A DNA stretch of 64,000 nt, from assembly GCF_008801925.2 (NCBI RefSeq), contig NZ_CP062804.1:1984001-2048000 (forward strand), in the 5' to 3' direction. Source of the stretch: Cupriavidus basilensis (lineage in GTDB: Bacteria > Pseudomonadota > Gammaproteobacteria > Burkholderiales > Burkholderiaceae). The notes below the pieces were generated by a model. That model was not told where the DNA came from, did no database searches, and worked only from the letters and a program-made list of their open reading frames with translations. Positions 18,078 to 27,670 of this stretch are shown in pieces (positions within the stretch are counted from its first letter, which is position 1; each line of letters starts with the position of its first letter). The translations under genes and the position numbers were made by a program.

Positions 18078-18740
18078 ATGCTCAACGCCCACCTCCTGCT
18101 CATCGACGACCACACCCTGTTCCGCACCGGCCTGCGCCTGGTGCTGGCAGACAGCCCGAGCGTGGCGAGCATCATCGAGGCGGGCTCGGTCATGGGCGCG
18201 GTGGAGGAACACCGCGCCGCCAGCGTGGATATCATCCTGCTGGATATCCAGATGCCCGGCCTCAACGGGATCGAGGGCATCAAGGTGCTGCGCCGCCACT
18301 TCTGCGCAGCACGCATCCTGATCGTGTCCGGCACCTCCGGGCTGGAGACCATTCCCGCCGCCGCGCGCAAGGAAATTGCCGGCTTCCTGCCAAAATCCGC
18401 CAGCAGCGTCGAGATCGAAGACGCCATCGCCTCTTGCCTTCGCGGTAACACGTACTTCAACGCCGACCCTGCCGGCGCCGACGGCGGCAACCCGGATGGC
18501 CATGCCAGCGCCGCCCCCTACCAGGGCTACCAGGCCAGCTCGCTCACGCCGCGCCAGCTCGAGGTGCTGGACCAGCTCGGCCAAGGCCGCTCCAACAAGA
18601 TCATTGCCCACCATTTGGGGCTCTCCGAAAACACAGTGCGCGTGCACGTGGCGGCCATTCTCGATTACCTGGGCGTGGTCAGCCGGGTCGAGGCGGTACT
18701 GGAGGCCCAGCGCCGCGGCCTGGTGCAGACGGGCAGGTAA
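18078..18740 (+). CDS. NarL/LuxR-family response regulator
   Basis: A 220-residue response regulator. The receiver domain begins HLLLIDDHTLFRTGLRL and has the phospho-acceptor Asp in ILLDIQMPG. The C-terminal LuxR-type HTH is LTPRQLEVLDQLGQGRSNKIIAHHLGLSENTVRVHVAAIL. ATG 18078 (start of MLNAHLLL) is chosen; a longer frame upstream lacks receiver homology. Three bases separate it from the hybrid kinase, so they are co-translated partners. Confidence 0.9.
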   Translation: MLNAHLLLIDDHTLFRTGLRLVLADSPSVASIIEAGSVMGAVEEHRAASVDIILLDIQMPGLNGIEGIKVLRRHFCAARILIVSGTSGLETIPAAARKEIAGFLPKSASSVEIEDAIASCLRGNTYFNADPAGADGGNPDGHASAAPYQGYQASSLTPRQLEVLDQLGQGRSNKIIAHHLGLSENTVRVHVAAILDYLGVVSRVEAVLEAQRRGLVQTGR

Positions 18741-18743
18741 GCC

Positions 18744-20555
18744 ATGGCGTCTCTCCTCCCGCGCTTTGACGAACCGCGGCTGCTGGCCGCGCAAATGGAA
18801 CTGATCGACCAGAGCTTCGGCATCGCCATGCTGGGCTGCGCGCTGGCGGCGTTCATCCTGGCCCTTGGGCTAGTCCTCGGCGGTGGGCATCCGGGTGCGT
18901 TGCCCTGGGCGCTGACGATGGGACTGGCCTGCGCCACCGGGCATTTCGGGCGGCGCCTGATGCCCGAGCGCACGACCGAAGCCCATGCCGGGCGCTATGC
19001 ACGCAGCATGACGTTGCTGCTGACGCTGATCGGCGCGCTCTGGGGGCTGGCGGCGTGGCTTTACATGGATGTGAGGACGCCCGCGACGGTGATCTGCATC
19101 CTGTCGCTGATCGCGGGCATGAGCGCGGCCGCGCTGGCGGTGTTCTCCGCCTGCCTGCCGGTTGCCGTGGGCTTCTTCATCCCGGCCATCGTGCCGGTCT
19201 GGGCGGTCTTCATCGCCACCGGTGACGTCGCCTACCTGCCCATGTTCCTCGGCGCGCCGCTTTATCTCATGGTGCTGATGATCTTTGCGCGCAACTATGC
19301 GCGCGTGGCACGGCACGGCATCGCGCTGCGCTTTGCCAACGTGGAGCTGATCTCGCAGTTGCGCGAGCAGACGGCCCGCGCGGAGTACGCCCAACGCGAG
19401 GCCGAGGAAGCCAATCGCGCCAAATCGGTGTTCCTCGCCTCGGCCAGCCACGACCTGCGCCAGCCCCTGCATGCGCTCGGCTTGTTCGTGGTCACGCTGA
19501 GCCGCTCCGACCTCACCAACAAGCAGCGCCAGTTGCTCACGCACATCGAGGCTGCCTCCGGGGCCGCACGCGAAATGCTCAATACGTTGCTGGACTTCTC
19601 CAAGGTGGACGCGGGCGTGATCACCGCCCGGCCGCGCGCCTTCCGCCTGCAGCCCTTGCTCTACAAGCTGGAGAACGAGTTTGCGCCGCAGGCCGATGCC
19701 CGCGGCCTGTTCTACCGGACCCGGGATACCACCGCCACGGTGTTCGCCGACCCGACGCTGGTCGAGCTGATCCTGCGCAACCTGATCGCCAATGCCATCC
19801 GCTACACCGCCCAGGGCGGCGTGCTGGTGGCATGCCGCCGTCGGGGCGAGCGCACGATGATCGAGGTCTGGGATACCGGGGTCGGCATTCCCCTGACCCA
19901 GCATCGCGCGATCTTCAAGGAGTTCCACCAGTTGGGCAATCCGGAGCGGGACCAGCGCAAGGGCCTCGGGCTAGGCCTGGCCATCGTGGAAGGGCTGGCG
20001 CGCACCATTTCCACCCGCATCCTGCTGAACTCTCGGCCCGGCCGCGGCTCGGTCTTCCGCTTCGCCCTGCCCCTGACCGAGGACCGCGCCGAAACCCAGC
20101 CCGCCGGCTTGCACCACAAGCCCAGCCTGAAGGGGCTGCGCGTGCTGGTGATCGACGACGACCAGGAAATCCGGGTCGCCATGGCGGCGCTGCTGGAGAG
20201 CTGGCAAGCGGTGTGCCTGGCCGTGGAGTCCGAGGACGACGCGCTGGCCGCGCTTGGCGCCTTCCAGCCCGACCTGCTGCTGGCGGACTATCGCCTGCGC
20301 GGTGAGCGCACCGGCCAGGAAGCCATGATGGCGATCCGCGAGCGGCTAGGACAAATGATTCCCACCGTCATCATCACCGGCGATACTGCCCCGGACCGCC
20401 TGCGCAGTGTCCATGCCGGAGGCGCCGCGCTGTTGCACAAGCCAGTTGTGGCGCATCAGTTGCATACAGCCATGACGGCGCTGCTGCGCAATGCCGGCTG
20501 GCGACAGGACATCCCCCGCGGCGCCGCGGACCGGGCAACACCCTCCGAAGGCTGA
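18744..20555 (+). CDS. Hybrid sensor histidine kinase
   Basis: A 603-residue membrane kinase. About six hydrophobic segments fill residues 10-190, followed by a short coiled coil. The HisKA box is SASHDLRQPLHALGLF, and the ATPase domain has NLIANAIRYT, DTGVGIP and GLGLGLAIVEGL. A C-terminal receiver has VLVIDDDQE and the acceptor Asp in LLLADYRLRG. The sensor region has no known periplasmic domain, so the signal is probably in the membrane. Together with the NarL-type regulator it forms a phosphorelay. Confidence 0.9.
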   Translation: MASLLPRFDEPRLLAAQMELIDQSFGIAMLGCALAAFILALGLVLGGGHPGALPWALTMGLACATGHFGRRLMPERTTEAHAGRYARSMTLLLTLIGALWGLAAWLYMDVRTPATVICILSLIAGMSAAALAVFSACLPVAVGFFIPAIVPVWAVFIATGDVAYLPMFLGAPLYLMVLMIFARNYARVARHGIALRFANVELISQLREQTARAEYAQREAEEANRAKSVFLASASHDLRQPLHALGLFVVTLSRSDLTNKQRQLLTHIEAASGAAREMLNTLLDFSKVDAGVITARPRAFRLQPLLYKLENEFAPQADARGLFYRTRDTTATVFADPTLVELILRNLIANAIRYTAQGGVLVACRRRGERTMIEVWDTGVGIPLTQHRAIFKEFHQLGNPERDQRKGLGLGLAIVEGLARTISTRILLNSRPGRGSVFRFALPLTEDRAETQPAGLHHKPSLKGLRVLVIDDDQEIRVAMAALLESWQAVCLAVESEDDALAALGAFQPDLLLADYRLRGERTGQEAMMAIRERLGQMIPTVIITGDTAPDRLRSVHAGGAALLHKPVVAHQLHTAMTALLRNAGWRQDIPRGAADRATPSEG

Positions 20556-20623
20556 CGAACGCGCCCGCCACCCGGCACCGGGGAATACTCCACCGATATC
20601 AATCCGGCCACGGAGGTCCCGAT

Positions 20624-20806
20624 TTGTCACCGGCAAGGGCAGCGCTCAGCCTGGCGGCCGGCGTGTGGATCAACACCTGTGGCCACACCGACGTGCGCCT
20701 GCCCCGGGGCGGGGCCGGCGACTCGGGGCTGGGCCGGGAGCATGGCAACGCTGCCATCGACAACTTCACCGAGCCCAAGGCGATCTGGCTGTCGCTGCGG
20801 CAATAG
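20624..20806 (+). pseudogene. Aldehyde dehydrogenase C-terminal remnant
   Basis: An open stretch of 60 codons that ends VWINTCGHTDVRLPRGG..GLGREHG..AIDNFTEPKAIW, the typical last 50 residues of an NAD-dependent aldehyde dehydrogenase. The catalytic domain is absent, as the upstream DNA belongs to the kinase gene and a short gap. This is a decayed gene tail left by a deletion. The rest of 20556-20858 shows nothing else. Confidence 0.75.
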
Positions 20807-20858
20807 TGGCCAACCTGCGGCGCGGGCGCGGAGCCGGGGCTGGCATTCTTGCCCGGGA

Positions 20859-21491
20859 CTACATCTTCGGGATGCGCAAGGTCTTGCTGATCATCAGCGA
20901 ACCGGAGAGCACGAACAGCAGCGCTAGCGGATGCAGGTCCGCAGGGCCGATCGACCACACGCCGCCGTAGAGCGTATCGCCCACCCGGCCCTGCCACGCG
21001 CAGAAGGCCAGCGCGGCGGTCAGCAGCACGCTGGTGGGAATCGGCGTGCCCTCGAAATACGCCACCTTGTCGCTGCCCTCGGACAAGGTCTCGGCGGTGA
21101 CATTGAAGCGTGCCAGCCGGCTCACGCCGCAGCAAACGAAATAGATCAGCGCCGCCATGTCCCAGCCGCCGCGCATGCCCGCCGCAAACGCCAGCGTGGC
21201 CGGGCCAACCCCGAAGGAAATGATGTCGGCGAGCGAGTCCAGCTCGCGGCCCAGCGCGGAATGCTGGTGGCGCCAGCGCGCGATGCGCCCGTCCAGCACA
21301 TCGAAAATGAAAGCCGCGGGCGCCAGCGCTGCCGCCGCCATGAAATGCGCCGGCGAGCCCGAAGCGATGTAGAACATGGCGAAAAACACCGATGCCATGC
21401 CGCAGGCGGCGTTGCCCAGTGTGAACAGATCGGCAAGATGCAACTCGCGGATCATGGAGAAATGCTTGGGACGTTCGGGTGTGGATGCCAT
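20859..21491 (-). CDS. pssA: CDP-diacylglycerol-serine O-phosphatidyltransferase
   Basis: A 210-residue membrane CDP-alcohol phosphatidyltransferase. The full signature D-x2-DG-x2-AR-x8-G-x3-D-x3-D is at Asp64, Asp67, Gly68, Ala71-Arg72, Gly81, Asp85 and Asp89. Five or so hydrophobic segments follow. Length and the N-terminal LADLFTLGNAACG fit the PssA type II enzyme that makes phosphatidylserine. It may be a second copy, as it is not near ilv or psd genes. Confidence 0.85.
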   Translation of the reverse strand: MASTPERPKHFSMIRELHLADLFTLGNAACGMASVFFAMFYIASGSPAHFMAAAALAPAAFIFDVLDGRIARWRHQHSALGRELDSLADIISFGVGPATLAFAAGMRGGWDMAALIYFVCCGVSRLARFNVTAETLSEGSDKVAYFEGTPIPTSVLLTAALAFCAWQGRVGDTLYGGVWSIGPADLHPLALLFVLSGSLMISKTLRIPKM

Positions 21492-21568
21492 GGCGGCGGG
21501 CTCCTGAATCCTTTTTGCGCGTAAGACTGTCGGAAGGACGGTCGGAAAAATCGATCGGGCTAGTCTGG

Positions 21569-22192
21569 CTAGAAATGCAATCCCGCTGCGCGCAGCGCGC
21601 TTGCAGTTTGCGCGGCACTGGCGTGATGCACGGCCTGCCAGCCCAGCGCCGTTGCCGCAGTCACATTGGCCGCGTTGTCGTCGATGAACAGCAGCTCACC
21701 TGGCGCGATGCCCGGCAGGCTGGCATCGATGCGCGCCTGCATGAGCCGGTAGATGGCCGGGTCGGGCTTGGCCACGCCAACCTCGCCGGACACCAGGATA
21801 TCGCGGAACCATGACAGGAAATCGCCGATGCGCTCTGCATGGGGATAGGTTTCGCTGGACCAGTTGGTCAGGCCGAACAGCGGCACCTGCGCGTCGTGCA
21901 GGCGCCGCAGCAGCGCCACCCCGTCGGCCAGCGTGCCACGCAGCATCTGCGGCCAGCGGCCATAGAATGCGCGGATCAGGCCGGCCTGCGCGGGATGCTG
22001 GGCCACCAGGGACTCGGTGGCCTCGTGCAGCGGCCTGCCGGCATCCTGGCGGATATTCCACGCCGGCGAGCACACCTCCGACAAGAACCGGGCGCGCTCC
22101 TGTGGATCCGGAATCAATTCGCGATACAGGTATTCCGGGTTCCAGTCGAACAGCACACCACCAAAATCGAACACTACGGCACGGACAGTCAC
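21569..22192 (-). CDS. HAD-superfamily hydrolase (YihX-like)
   Basis: A 207-residue haloacid-dehalogenase-like phosphatase. Motif I is VVFDFGGVLFDW (nucleophile Asp9, with the second Asp replaced by Gly as in the YihX-like branch), motif II LTNWS, motif III Lys in VAKPDPAIY, and motif IV FIDDNAAN. The cap is a small helical bundle. It is divergent from the nuclease gene. Substrate unknown; YihX acts on glucose-1-phosphate. Confidence 0.85.
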   Translation of the reverse strand: MTVRAVVFDFGGVLFDWNPEYLYRELIPDPQERARFLSEVCSPAWNIRQDAGRPLHEATESLVAQHPAQAGLIRAFYGRWPQMLRGTLADGVALLRRLHDAQVPLFGLTNWSSETYPHAERIGDFLSWFRDILVSGEVGVAKPDPAIYRLMQARIDASLPGIAPGELLFIDDNAANVTAATALGWQAVHHASAAQTASALRAAGLHF

Positions 22193-22354
22193 GGTATCTC
22201 GTCAGCTGCGTTGAGGACAAGGCTGCATTCTCGCAGAGTCTGCGGCGCGGCCAATATGAGAATTGGCTCAATCCGCGAGCCGGCCCTGGCTTCTACGCTT
22301 GGCATCAGCAGTCCATCCGGACCCACATTGCGCCGAGACCTTGGAGACCCATCC

Positions 22355-24451
22355 ATGCGCCTGTTGTTGCCAAAGCCTTTCCTGCACGGCTGCCTGCCGC
22401 GCATCCTGCCACCCTGCCTGGCCTGGCTCTGCTTTGCCTTGCCCGCCCATGCAGACGCGGGCTATCGCGACCAGGCACGGGCGCTGCTGGCCCCTCCCAC
22501 CGCGCAATGCGGAGCGCCGGCCACGCTGATCGCGAACCTGCGGGACGAAAGCGAGGGCACGCCGTCGATCGGGCGAAGGGTCGCGCTGGAGGCGGTGGTC
22601 ACGGCCGACTACTCGGGCGCCGACGGCCTCAGCGGCTTCTTCGTGCAGCAGGCCGACGCCCAGCGCCAGCGCCGTCCGGGCGTGTCGGAGGGCATGTTCG
22701 TCCATGCGCCGCGCGCGGCTGCGCGGGCAGGCGATCTGGTGCGCGTGCTCGGCACCGTGGAGGAACGCGCGGGCCAGATGCGGCTAAGGCTGTCCGGCCC
22801 GGCCACGGTGTGCGCGGCGGGCCAGGCGGTCACCCCGGAAACCATCACGCTGCCCACGCCGCACACGGGCTCGCTGGCGGCCTATGAGGGCATGCTGGTG
22901 CGGCTGCCGCAGACCCTCACCGTCAGCGAGACCTTCGAGCTCGGCCGCTACGGCAGCGTGGTGCTCAGCCTCGGCCGCCCGCCGCTGCCCACCAACGTGG
23001 CCTTGCCCGGGGAAGCCGCCGCCGCACAGGCTGCCGCCAATGCGCTCAATCGCCTGGTGCTGGACGACGGCTACAGCCGGCAAAACCCGCCGCGCGTCAT
23101 CCATCCCGCACCGGGCCTGAGCGCATCGAACACACTGCGCAGCGGGGACACCGTCGCCAATGTGCGGGGCGTGCTGGAATGGCGCGCAAACGCCTGGCGC
23201 ATCCAGCCGCTCCCCGGTGCGCCGCTACCGGCGTTCCAGCCCACTAATCCACGCGCCGGCGCCCCGGCGCGCGCCGCCCGCACCGATTTGCGCGTGGCGG
23301 CGTTCAATGTCGAGAACTACTTCAACGGCGACGGCCGCGGCGCGGGCTTCGATGACCCCGGCAACCGCGGCGCCAAGACGCCAGCCGAGTTCGCCCGCCA
23401 GGAAGCCAAGATCCTGAGCGCATTGCGAGGCCTGAATGCCGACGTGATCGGCCTGATGGAAATCGAAAACAATGGCCATGGCGAGCTGAGCGCCATCCAC
23501 CGGCTTGCGGGCAAGCTCGGTCCGGACTGGCGCTTCATCCATCCTGGCCGGGAGCAACTGGGCGACGACGTCATCAAGGTTGCACTGGTCTACAACAGCC
23601 GTACCGTGGAACCCGTCGGCACGCCGGCCACCCTGGCGCTGGGCGTGAGAACCCGCCAGCCGCTGGCCGCCACCTTCCGCCTGCCGGGCCATCCCGCCAG
23701 GCTTACGGTGGTGGTGAACCATTTCAAGTCCAAGCGCTGCAACGACGCCCGCGGCGTCAACGCGGACCAGCGCGATGGCCAGAGCTGCTGGAACCCCACG
23801 CGCGTGGCAGCGGCCAGCCGCATTGCCGACTGGCTGGCCACCTCGCCCACCGGCGTGCGCGACGATGGCAAGCTGGTGATTGGCGACCTCAACAGCTACG
23901 CGCAGGAAGACCCGATCCGCCTGCTGGCGCAGCGCGGCTATGCGGACATGATCGCGCGCTTCGCCGAAGCCGGCACCCTGTCCTACAGCTATGTCTTTGG
24001 CGGCGAGGCCGGCTATATCGACCACGCGCTAGCCGATGCGGGGGCGGCGAGCCGCACCCTCGCGGCCCGCCATTGGCACATCAACGCCGACGAGCCGATT
24101 TCCCTGTCCTATGCGCTGGCCCACAAGAGCGAGGCGCAGCAGCAATCTTTCTATGCGCCCGACGCTTACCGCTCTTCCGACCACGACCCGCTGGTGGTCG
24201 ACCTTGCCATGGGCGGCGATGGCGTGGCCACGGGCGGCGCAGCGGGCGCAGACGGTAGCGCGGGAAGTACGAGCGCTCACAATGGCACCAGCGGTGGCAC
24301 CGGCGCGAATGCCAGCAAGGACACCATCGACAAAGCGCAGGCCGGCGCTGGCGCCACCGATCCCTGGCTGCTCTGGGCGTTGGGGGGCGCCGTGGCGCTC
24401 ACCGCGTGGCACTGGTTTGTGCGCCGCGTCCTGCCGCGCTGGCGGGCGTGA
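22355..24451 (+). CDS. Secreted ExeM/NucH-family nuclease with C-terminal sorting tail
   Basis: A 698-residue exported protein. A signal peptide (about residues 1-34, ending AHADA) leads to an OB-fold-like domain and an endonuclease/exonuclease/phosphatase domain. The catalytic core has VAAFNVENYF, GLMEIENNG, NHFKSKRC, IGDLNSY and the final SSDHDPLVVDL. A Gly/Ser/Ala-rich linker then leads to DPWLLWALGGAVALTAWHW and basic residues, a GlyGly-CTERM-like tail. ATG 22355 is chosen over an earlier start because TTGGAGA precedes it and the signal peptide follows. Its tandem paralogue and a rhombosortase lie directly downstream. Confidence 0.88.
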   Translation: MRLLLPKPFLHGCLPRILPPCLAWLCFALPAHADAGYRDQARALLAPPTAQCGAPATLIANLRDESEGTPSIGRRVALEAVVTADYSGADGLSGFFVQQADAQRQRRPGVSEGMFVHAPRAAARAGDLVRVLGTVEERAGQMRLRLSGPATVCAAGQAVTPETITLPTPHTGSLAAYEGMLVRLPQTLTVSETFELGRYGSVVLSLGRPPLPTNVALPGEAAAAQAAANALNRLVLDDGYSRQNPPRVIHPAPGLSASNTLRSGDTVANVRGVLEWRANAWRIQPLPGAPLPAFQPTNPRAGAPARAARTDLRVAAFNVENYFNGDGRGAGFDDPGNRGAKTPAEFARQEAKILSALRGLNADVIGLMEIENNGHGELSAIHRLAGKLGPDWRFIHPGREQLGDDVIKVALVYNSRTVEPVGTPATLALGVRTRQPLAATFRLPGHPARLTVVVNHFKSKRCNDARGVNADQRDGQSCWNPTRVAAASRIADWLATSPTGVRDDGKLVIGDLNSYAQEDPIRLLAQRGYADMIARFAEAGTLSYSYVFGGEAGYIDHALADAGAASRTLAARHWHINADEPISLSYALAHKSEAQQQSFYAPDAYRSSDHDPLVVDLAMGGDGVATGGAAGADGSAGSTSAHNGTSGGTGANASKDTIDKAQAGAGATDPWLLWALGGAVALTAWHWFVRRVLPRWRA

Positions 24452-24585
24452 GCCGCGCGCTGCTCCGGGGCGGCCTGGGCGGCCGGGGCGAATAGGGCAA
24501 ATGTATGCCAGCCATTCATGCCCCTGTCACCTGCGCTCAATAGCATCACGGACTTTGCAAAACCCAACCCATCGAGCCGCCCCAC

Positions 24586-27069
24586 ATGCGCCTGTCCGTC
24601 CTTAGTGCCGCCCTGCTTGCCATCGCCCTGCCCGCTCATGCCGACCTGATCATCAGCGAAGTCGTGGAAGGCACCTCCAACAACAAGGCCGTCGAACTGT
24701 ATAACCCGGATGCTACCGCGATCGACCTGTCGCAATACAAGCTGCAGCAATACAACAACGGCGCCACGGCGCCCACCAGCACGTTCACGCTCAGCGGCAC
24801 ACTGGCCCCCGGCGCGGTCTACGTGATGGCGCATACCAGCATGGCGGCCACACTCGGCAGCCGCCTGAACCAGGTCATCGCATTTACCTTCAACGGCGAC
24901 GACGCACTGGTACTGACGCGCGCGGGCACCGTGATCGACCGTTTCGGGCAGGTCGGCGTGCAGCCTGCCGGCGGCGCCTGGGGCTCCGGCGCCTCCTCCA
25001 CCAAGGACAACACCTTGCGCCGCAAGGCCGGGCTGGTCACCGGCGACACCGACAGCACCGGGGCCTTCGATCCGGCGCTGCAGTGGGACGGCTTCGGCAC
25101 GGATGCCTTCGCCGACCTTGGCTACTACAACAACGCACCGGCGCCATTGCCGCCGGCCACCGCGCAGTGCGGCGCCGCGGCCACGTTGATCGCCGATATC
25201 CAGGGCGCTGGCGCCACCTCGCCGCTGGCCGGGCAGACGGTCGAGGTAGAGGCGGTGGTGACGGCCGACTATCCCGGCACGGATGGCTTCGGCGGCTTTT
25301 TCGTCCAGCAGGCGGATGCCCAGCGCCAGAACCGTCCCGGCGTGTCCGAAGGACTATTCGTGTACGCCCCCTCGACCAGTGCACGTGCCGGCGACCTGGT
25401 CCACCTGGTTGGCAAGGTCGAGGAGAAATTCGGCCAGACGCAGCTGGCGCTCGCCAGCACCGTGGCGGTTTGCGGCAACGGCCAGACCGTCACGCCCGCG
25501 GTGGTCACGCTGCCCGCGCAGACCGCGCAATCGCTGGCTGCCTTCGAGGGCATGCTGGTGCGGCTGCCGCAAACCCTCACTGTCAGCGAGACCTATGAAC
25601 TGGGCCGCTACGGCAGCGTGCTGCTGAGCAACGGCCGCCTGCCGCTGCCGACCAATGTGGCGCTGCCCAAGGCCGGCGCGGCCGCGCAGGCCGCGGCCAA
25701 CGCACTGAACCGCCTGGTGCTCGACGACGGCTCGAACAAGCAGAACCCGGCGGTCGTGCCGTTCCCCGCGCCGGGCCTGAGCGCGGCCAACACGCTGCGC
25801 GGCGGCTACACCGTCAGCAATGTGCAGGGGGTGCTGGAAATGCGCTTTGGCAGCTGGCGCCTGCAGACCGTGCCCGGCGCGCCCGCCCCTGCCTTCCAGG
25901 CCACGGCAAATCCGCGCACCAGCGCGCCGGCACGCGCGGCCCAGTCCGATATCCGGGTGGCCTCGTTCAACGTGCTGAACTATTTCAATGGCGACGGCAA
26001 GGGCGCGGGCTTCGACGACCCGAACAATCGCGGCGCCAAGACGCTGGCCGAGTTCGAGCGCCAGGAAGCCAAGATCGTGGCCGCCCTCAAAGCGCTGAAT
26101 GCCGATGTCGTTGGCCTGATGGAAATCGAGAACGATGGCTACGGCGAATTCAGCGCCATCCAGCGGCTGGTCGGCAAGCTCGGTGCGGACTGGCGTTTTG
26201 TCGACCCGGGCGTGGACAAGCTCGGCGGCGACGCCATCAAGGTCGCCCTGATCTACAACAGCCGCACCGTGGAGCCCGTGGGCGTGCCTGCCACGCTGGC
26301 CATCGACGACAAGAACCGCCAGCCGCTGGCCCGCACCTTCCGCCTGCCGGGCCAGTCCCGCAAGCTCACGGTGGTGGTCAACCATCTCAAGTCCAAGGGC
26401 TGCACCGGATCCACGGGCGCCGACGCCGACCAGGGCGATGGCCAGAGCTGCTGGAACCCGACCCGCCTCGCCGCTGCCGGCAAGATCGCCGACTGGCTTG
26501 CCACCTCGCCCACCGGCGTCGCGGATGACGGCAAGCTGCTGATCGGCGACCTCAACAGCTACGCCAAGGAAGACCCGATCCGTCTCTTTGCCGACAAGGG
26601 CTACGCCGACATGGTGGCGCGCTTCGTCGGGGCCGGTGCCTATAGCTATGTCTTTGGCGGCGAGGCCGGCTACATCGACCACGCGCTGGCCAATGACGCC
26701 GCCGCGAGCCGCATCCGCGCGGTCGGCGAGTGGCACATCAATGCGGATGAGCCCATTGCCCTGGAGTACTCGGTGGCCTTCAAGAGCGCGGATCAGCAAA
26801 CGTCGTTCTACGCGCCGGATGCCTACCGTTCGTCCGATCACGACCCGGTGCTGGTGGACCTCGCACTGCGCGACGACAGCCTTGCGCCGGAGGGTGAGCA
26901 AGCGGGTGCGGGCAAGGGCAGTGCCGGTGGCGCCACCGCCAGCCAGGGCGGCGACACCGGGACCGGCGCGGCGGACACGTGGATGCTGCTGGTTCTGGCC
27001 GGCGCCCTGGCCGCAGCGGCATGGCGCCGCTTGGCAGGCGGCATTGCAGGCGGCGTTGCGCGCCGCTGA
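24586..27069 (+). CDS. Secreted lamin-tail ExeM/NucH-family nuclease with sorting tail
   Basis: An 827-residue exported paralogue of the preceding gene. A signal peptide (residues 1-19, ending AHA) is followed by a lamin-tail domain (about 20-170, beginning DLIISEVVEGTSNNKAVELYN), then the same OB-like and nuclease domains: VASFNVLNYF, GLMEIENDG, NHLKSKGC, IGDLNSY, SSDHDPVLVDL. The C-terminus has a Gly-rich linker, then TWMLLVLAGALAAAAWRR. It differs from its neighbour by the extra lamin-tail domain. It is followed after 1 bp by a rhombosortase gene. Confidence 0.9.
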   Translation: MRLSVLSAALLAIALPAHADLIISEVVEGTSNNKAVELYNPDATAIDLSQYKLQQYNNGATAPTSTFTLSGTLAPGAVYVMAHTSMAATLGSRLNQVIAFTFNGDDALVLTRAGTVIDRFGQVGVQPAGGAWGSGASSTKDNTLRRKAGLVTGDTDSTGAFDPALQWDGFGTDAFADLGYYNNAPAPLPPATAQCGAAATLIADIQGAGATSPLAGQTVEVEAVVTADYPGTDGFGGFFVQQADAQRQNRPGVSEGLFVYAPSTSARAGDLVHLVGKVEEKFGQTQLALASTVAVCGNGQTVTPAVVTLPAQTAQSLAAFEGMLVRLPQTLTVSETYELGRYGSVLLSNGRLPLPTNVALPKAGAAAQAAANALNRLVLDDGSNKQNPAVVPFPAPGLSAANTLRGGYTVSNVQGVLEMRFGSWRLQTVPGAPAPAFQATANPRTSAPARAAQSDIRVASFNVLNYFNGDGKGAGFDDPNNRGAKTLAEFERQEAKIVAALKALNADVVGLMEIENDGYGEFSAIQRLVGKLGADWRFVDPGVDKLGGDAIKVALIYNSRTVEPVGVPATLAIDDKNRQPLARTFRLPGQSRKLTVVVNHLKSKGCTGSTGADADQGDGQSCWNPTRLAAAGKIADWLATSPTGVADDGKLLIGDLNSYAKEDPIRLFADKGYADMVARFVGAGAYSYVFGGEAGYIDHALANDAAASRIRAVGEWHINADEPIALEYSVAFKSADQQTSFYAPDAYRSSDHDPVLVDLALRDDSLAPEGEQAGAGKGSAGGATASQGGDTGTGAADTWMLLVLAGALAAAAWRRLAGGIAGGVARR

Positions 27070-27070
27070 A

Positions 27071-27670
27071 ATGCACGCTGACACGCACGGTGGCAGGCGG
27101 CGCGCCGCTGTCGGGTGGCTGCTGCTGGCGCTGGCGCTGGTCGCGCTCCAGGCTGCCGGGCCTGCGCTGATGCAGGCCCTGCGCTTTGACCGCGAGGCCA
27201 TGTTCGCGGGCCAGGCCTGGCGCCTGCTGAGCTGCCATTTCGTGCATCTCGGCTGGACGCATTGCCTGCTCAACGTGGCGGGCCTGCTGATGCTGGCGGC
27301 AATCCTGCCGGCGCGCATGCGCGCCTGGCAGGTGGTGCCGCCGTTAGCGGCCATGACAGGATTGCTGCTGCTAGGCGGCGAGCCGGAGTTGCTCCGCTAT
27401 GCGGGCTTCTCCGGCATCAACTACGGGCTTGCCATGGTCGCCCTGCTACCGCGGGCCCGCTGCGATGGCCTTGCGGCGATGCTGCTGCTCGCGCTGGCGG
27501 CGCGCGCAGGCTGGCAGATCCTGGCGGGGCCCGCCGAGGACGCAGGCGCGTGGCTGGGCGGCCCGGTCGTGGCCAGCGCCCACCTGTACGGCCTGGCCGC
27601 TGGCGCATGGCTGGCCTGGCCACGCCGGGAGACGCCTGCGATGGCTAGGCGCTGGCCGGATTGCGCCTGA
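27071..27670 (+). CDS. rrtA: Rhombosortase (rhomboid-family sorting protease)
   Basis: A 199-residue integral-membrane serine protease of the rhomboid superfamily. The catalytic serine is in YAGFSGINYGL (Ser114), the histidine in SAHLYGLAAG (His171), and the H-x3-N oxyanion motif is HCLLN (His64, Asn68). The small size fits rhombosortases, which cut and anchor GlyGly-CTERM substrates. It starts 1 bp after the second nuclease stop, so it is probably co-transcribed with its own substrates. The 3' end overlaps the convergent DUF2127 gene by 26 bp. Confidence 0.85.
   Translation: MHADTHGGRRRAAVGWLLLALALVALQAAGPALMQALRFDREAMFAGQAWRLLSCHFVHLGWTHCLLNVAGLLMLAAILPARMRAWQVVPPLAAMTGLLLLGGEPELLRYAGFSGINYGLAMVALLPRARCDGLAAMLLLALAARAGWQILAGPAEDAGAWLGGPVVASAHLYGLAAGAWLAWPRRETPAMARRWPDCA

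Noticed and set aside
17657..18490. A 277-codon minus-strand frame that could precede the leftward terminator
   Set aside because: Low-complexity composition with no recognisable domain and full overlap with the response regulator; it starts inside that gene. A non-coding transcript is more plausible than this protein.
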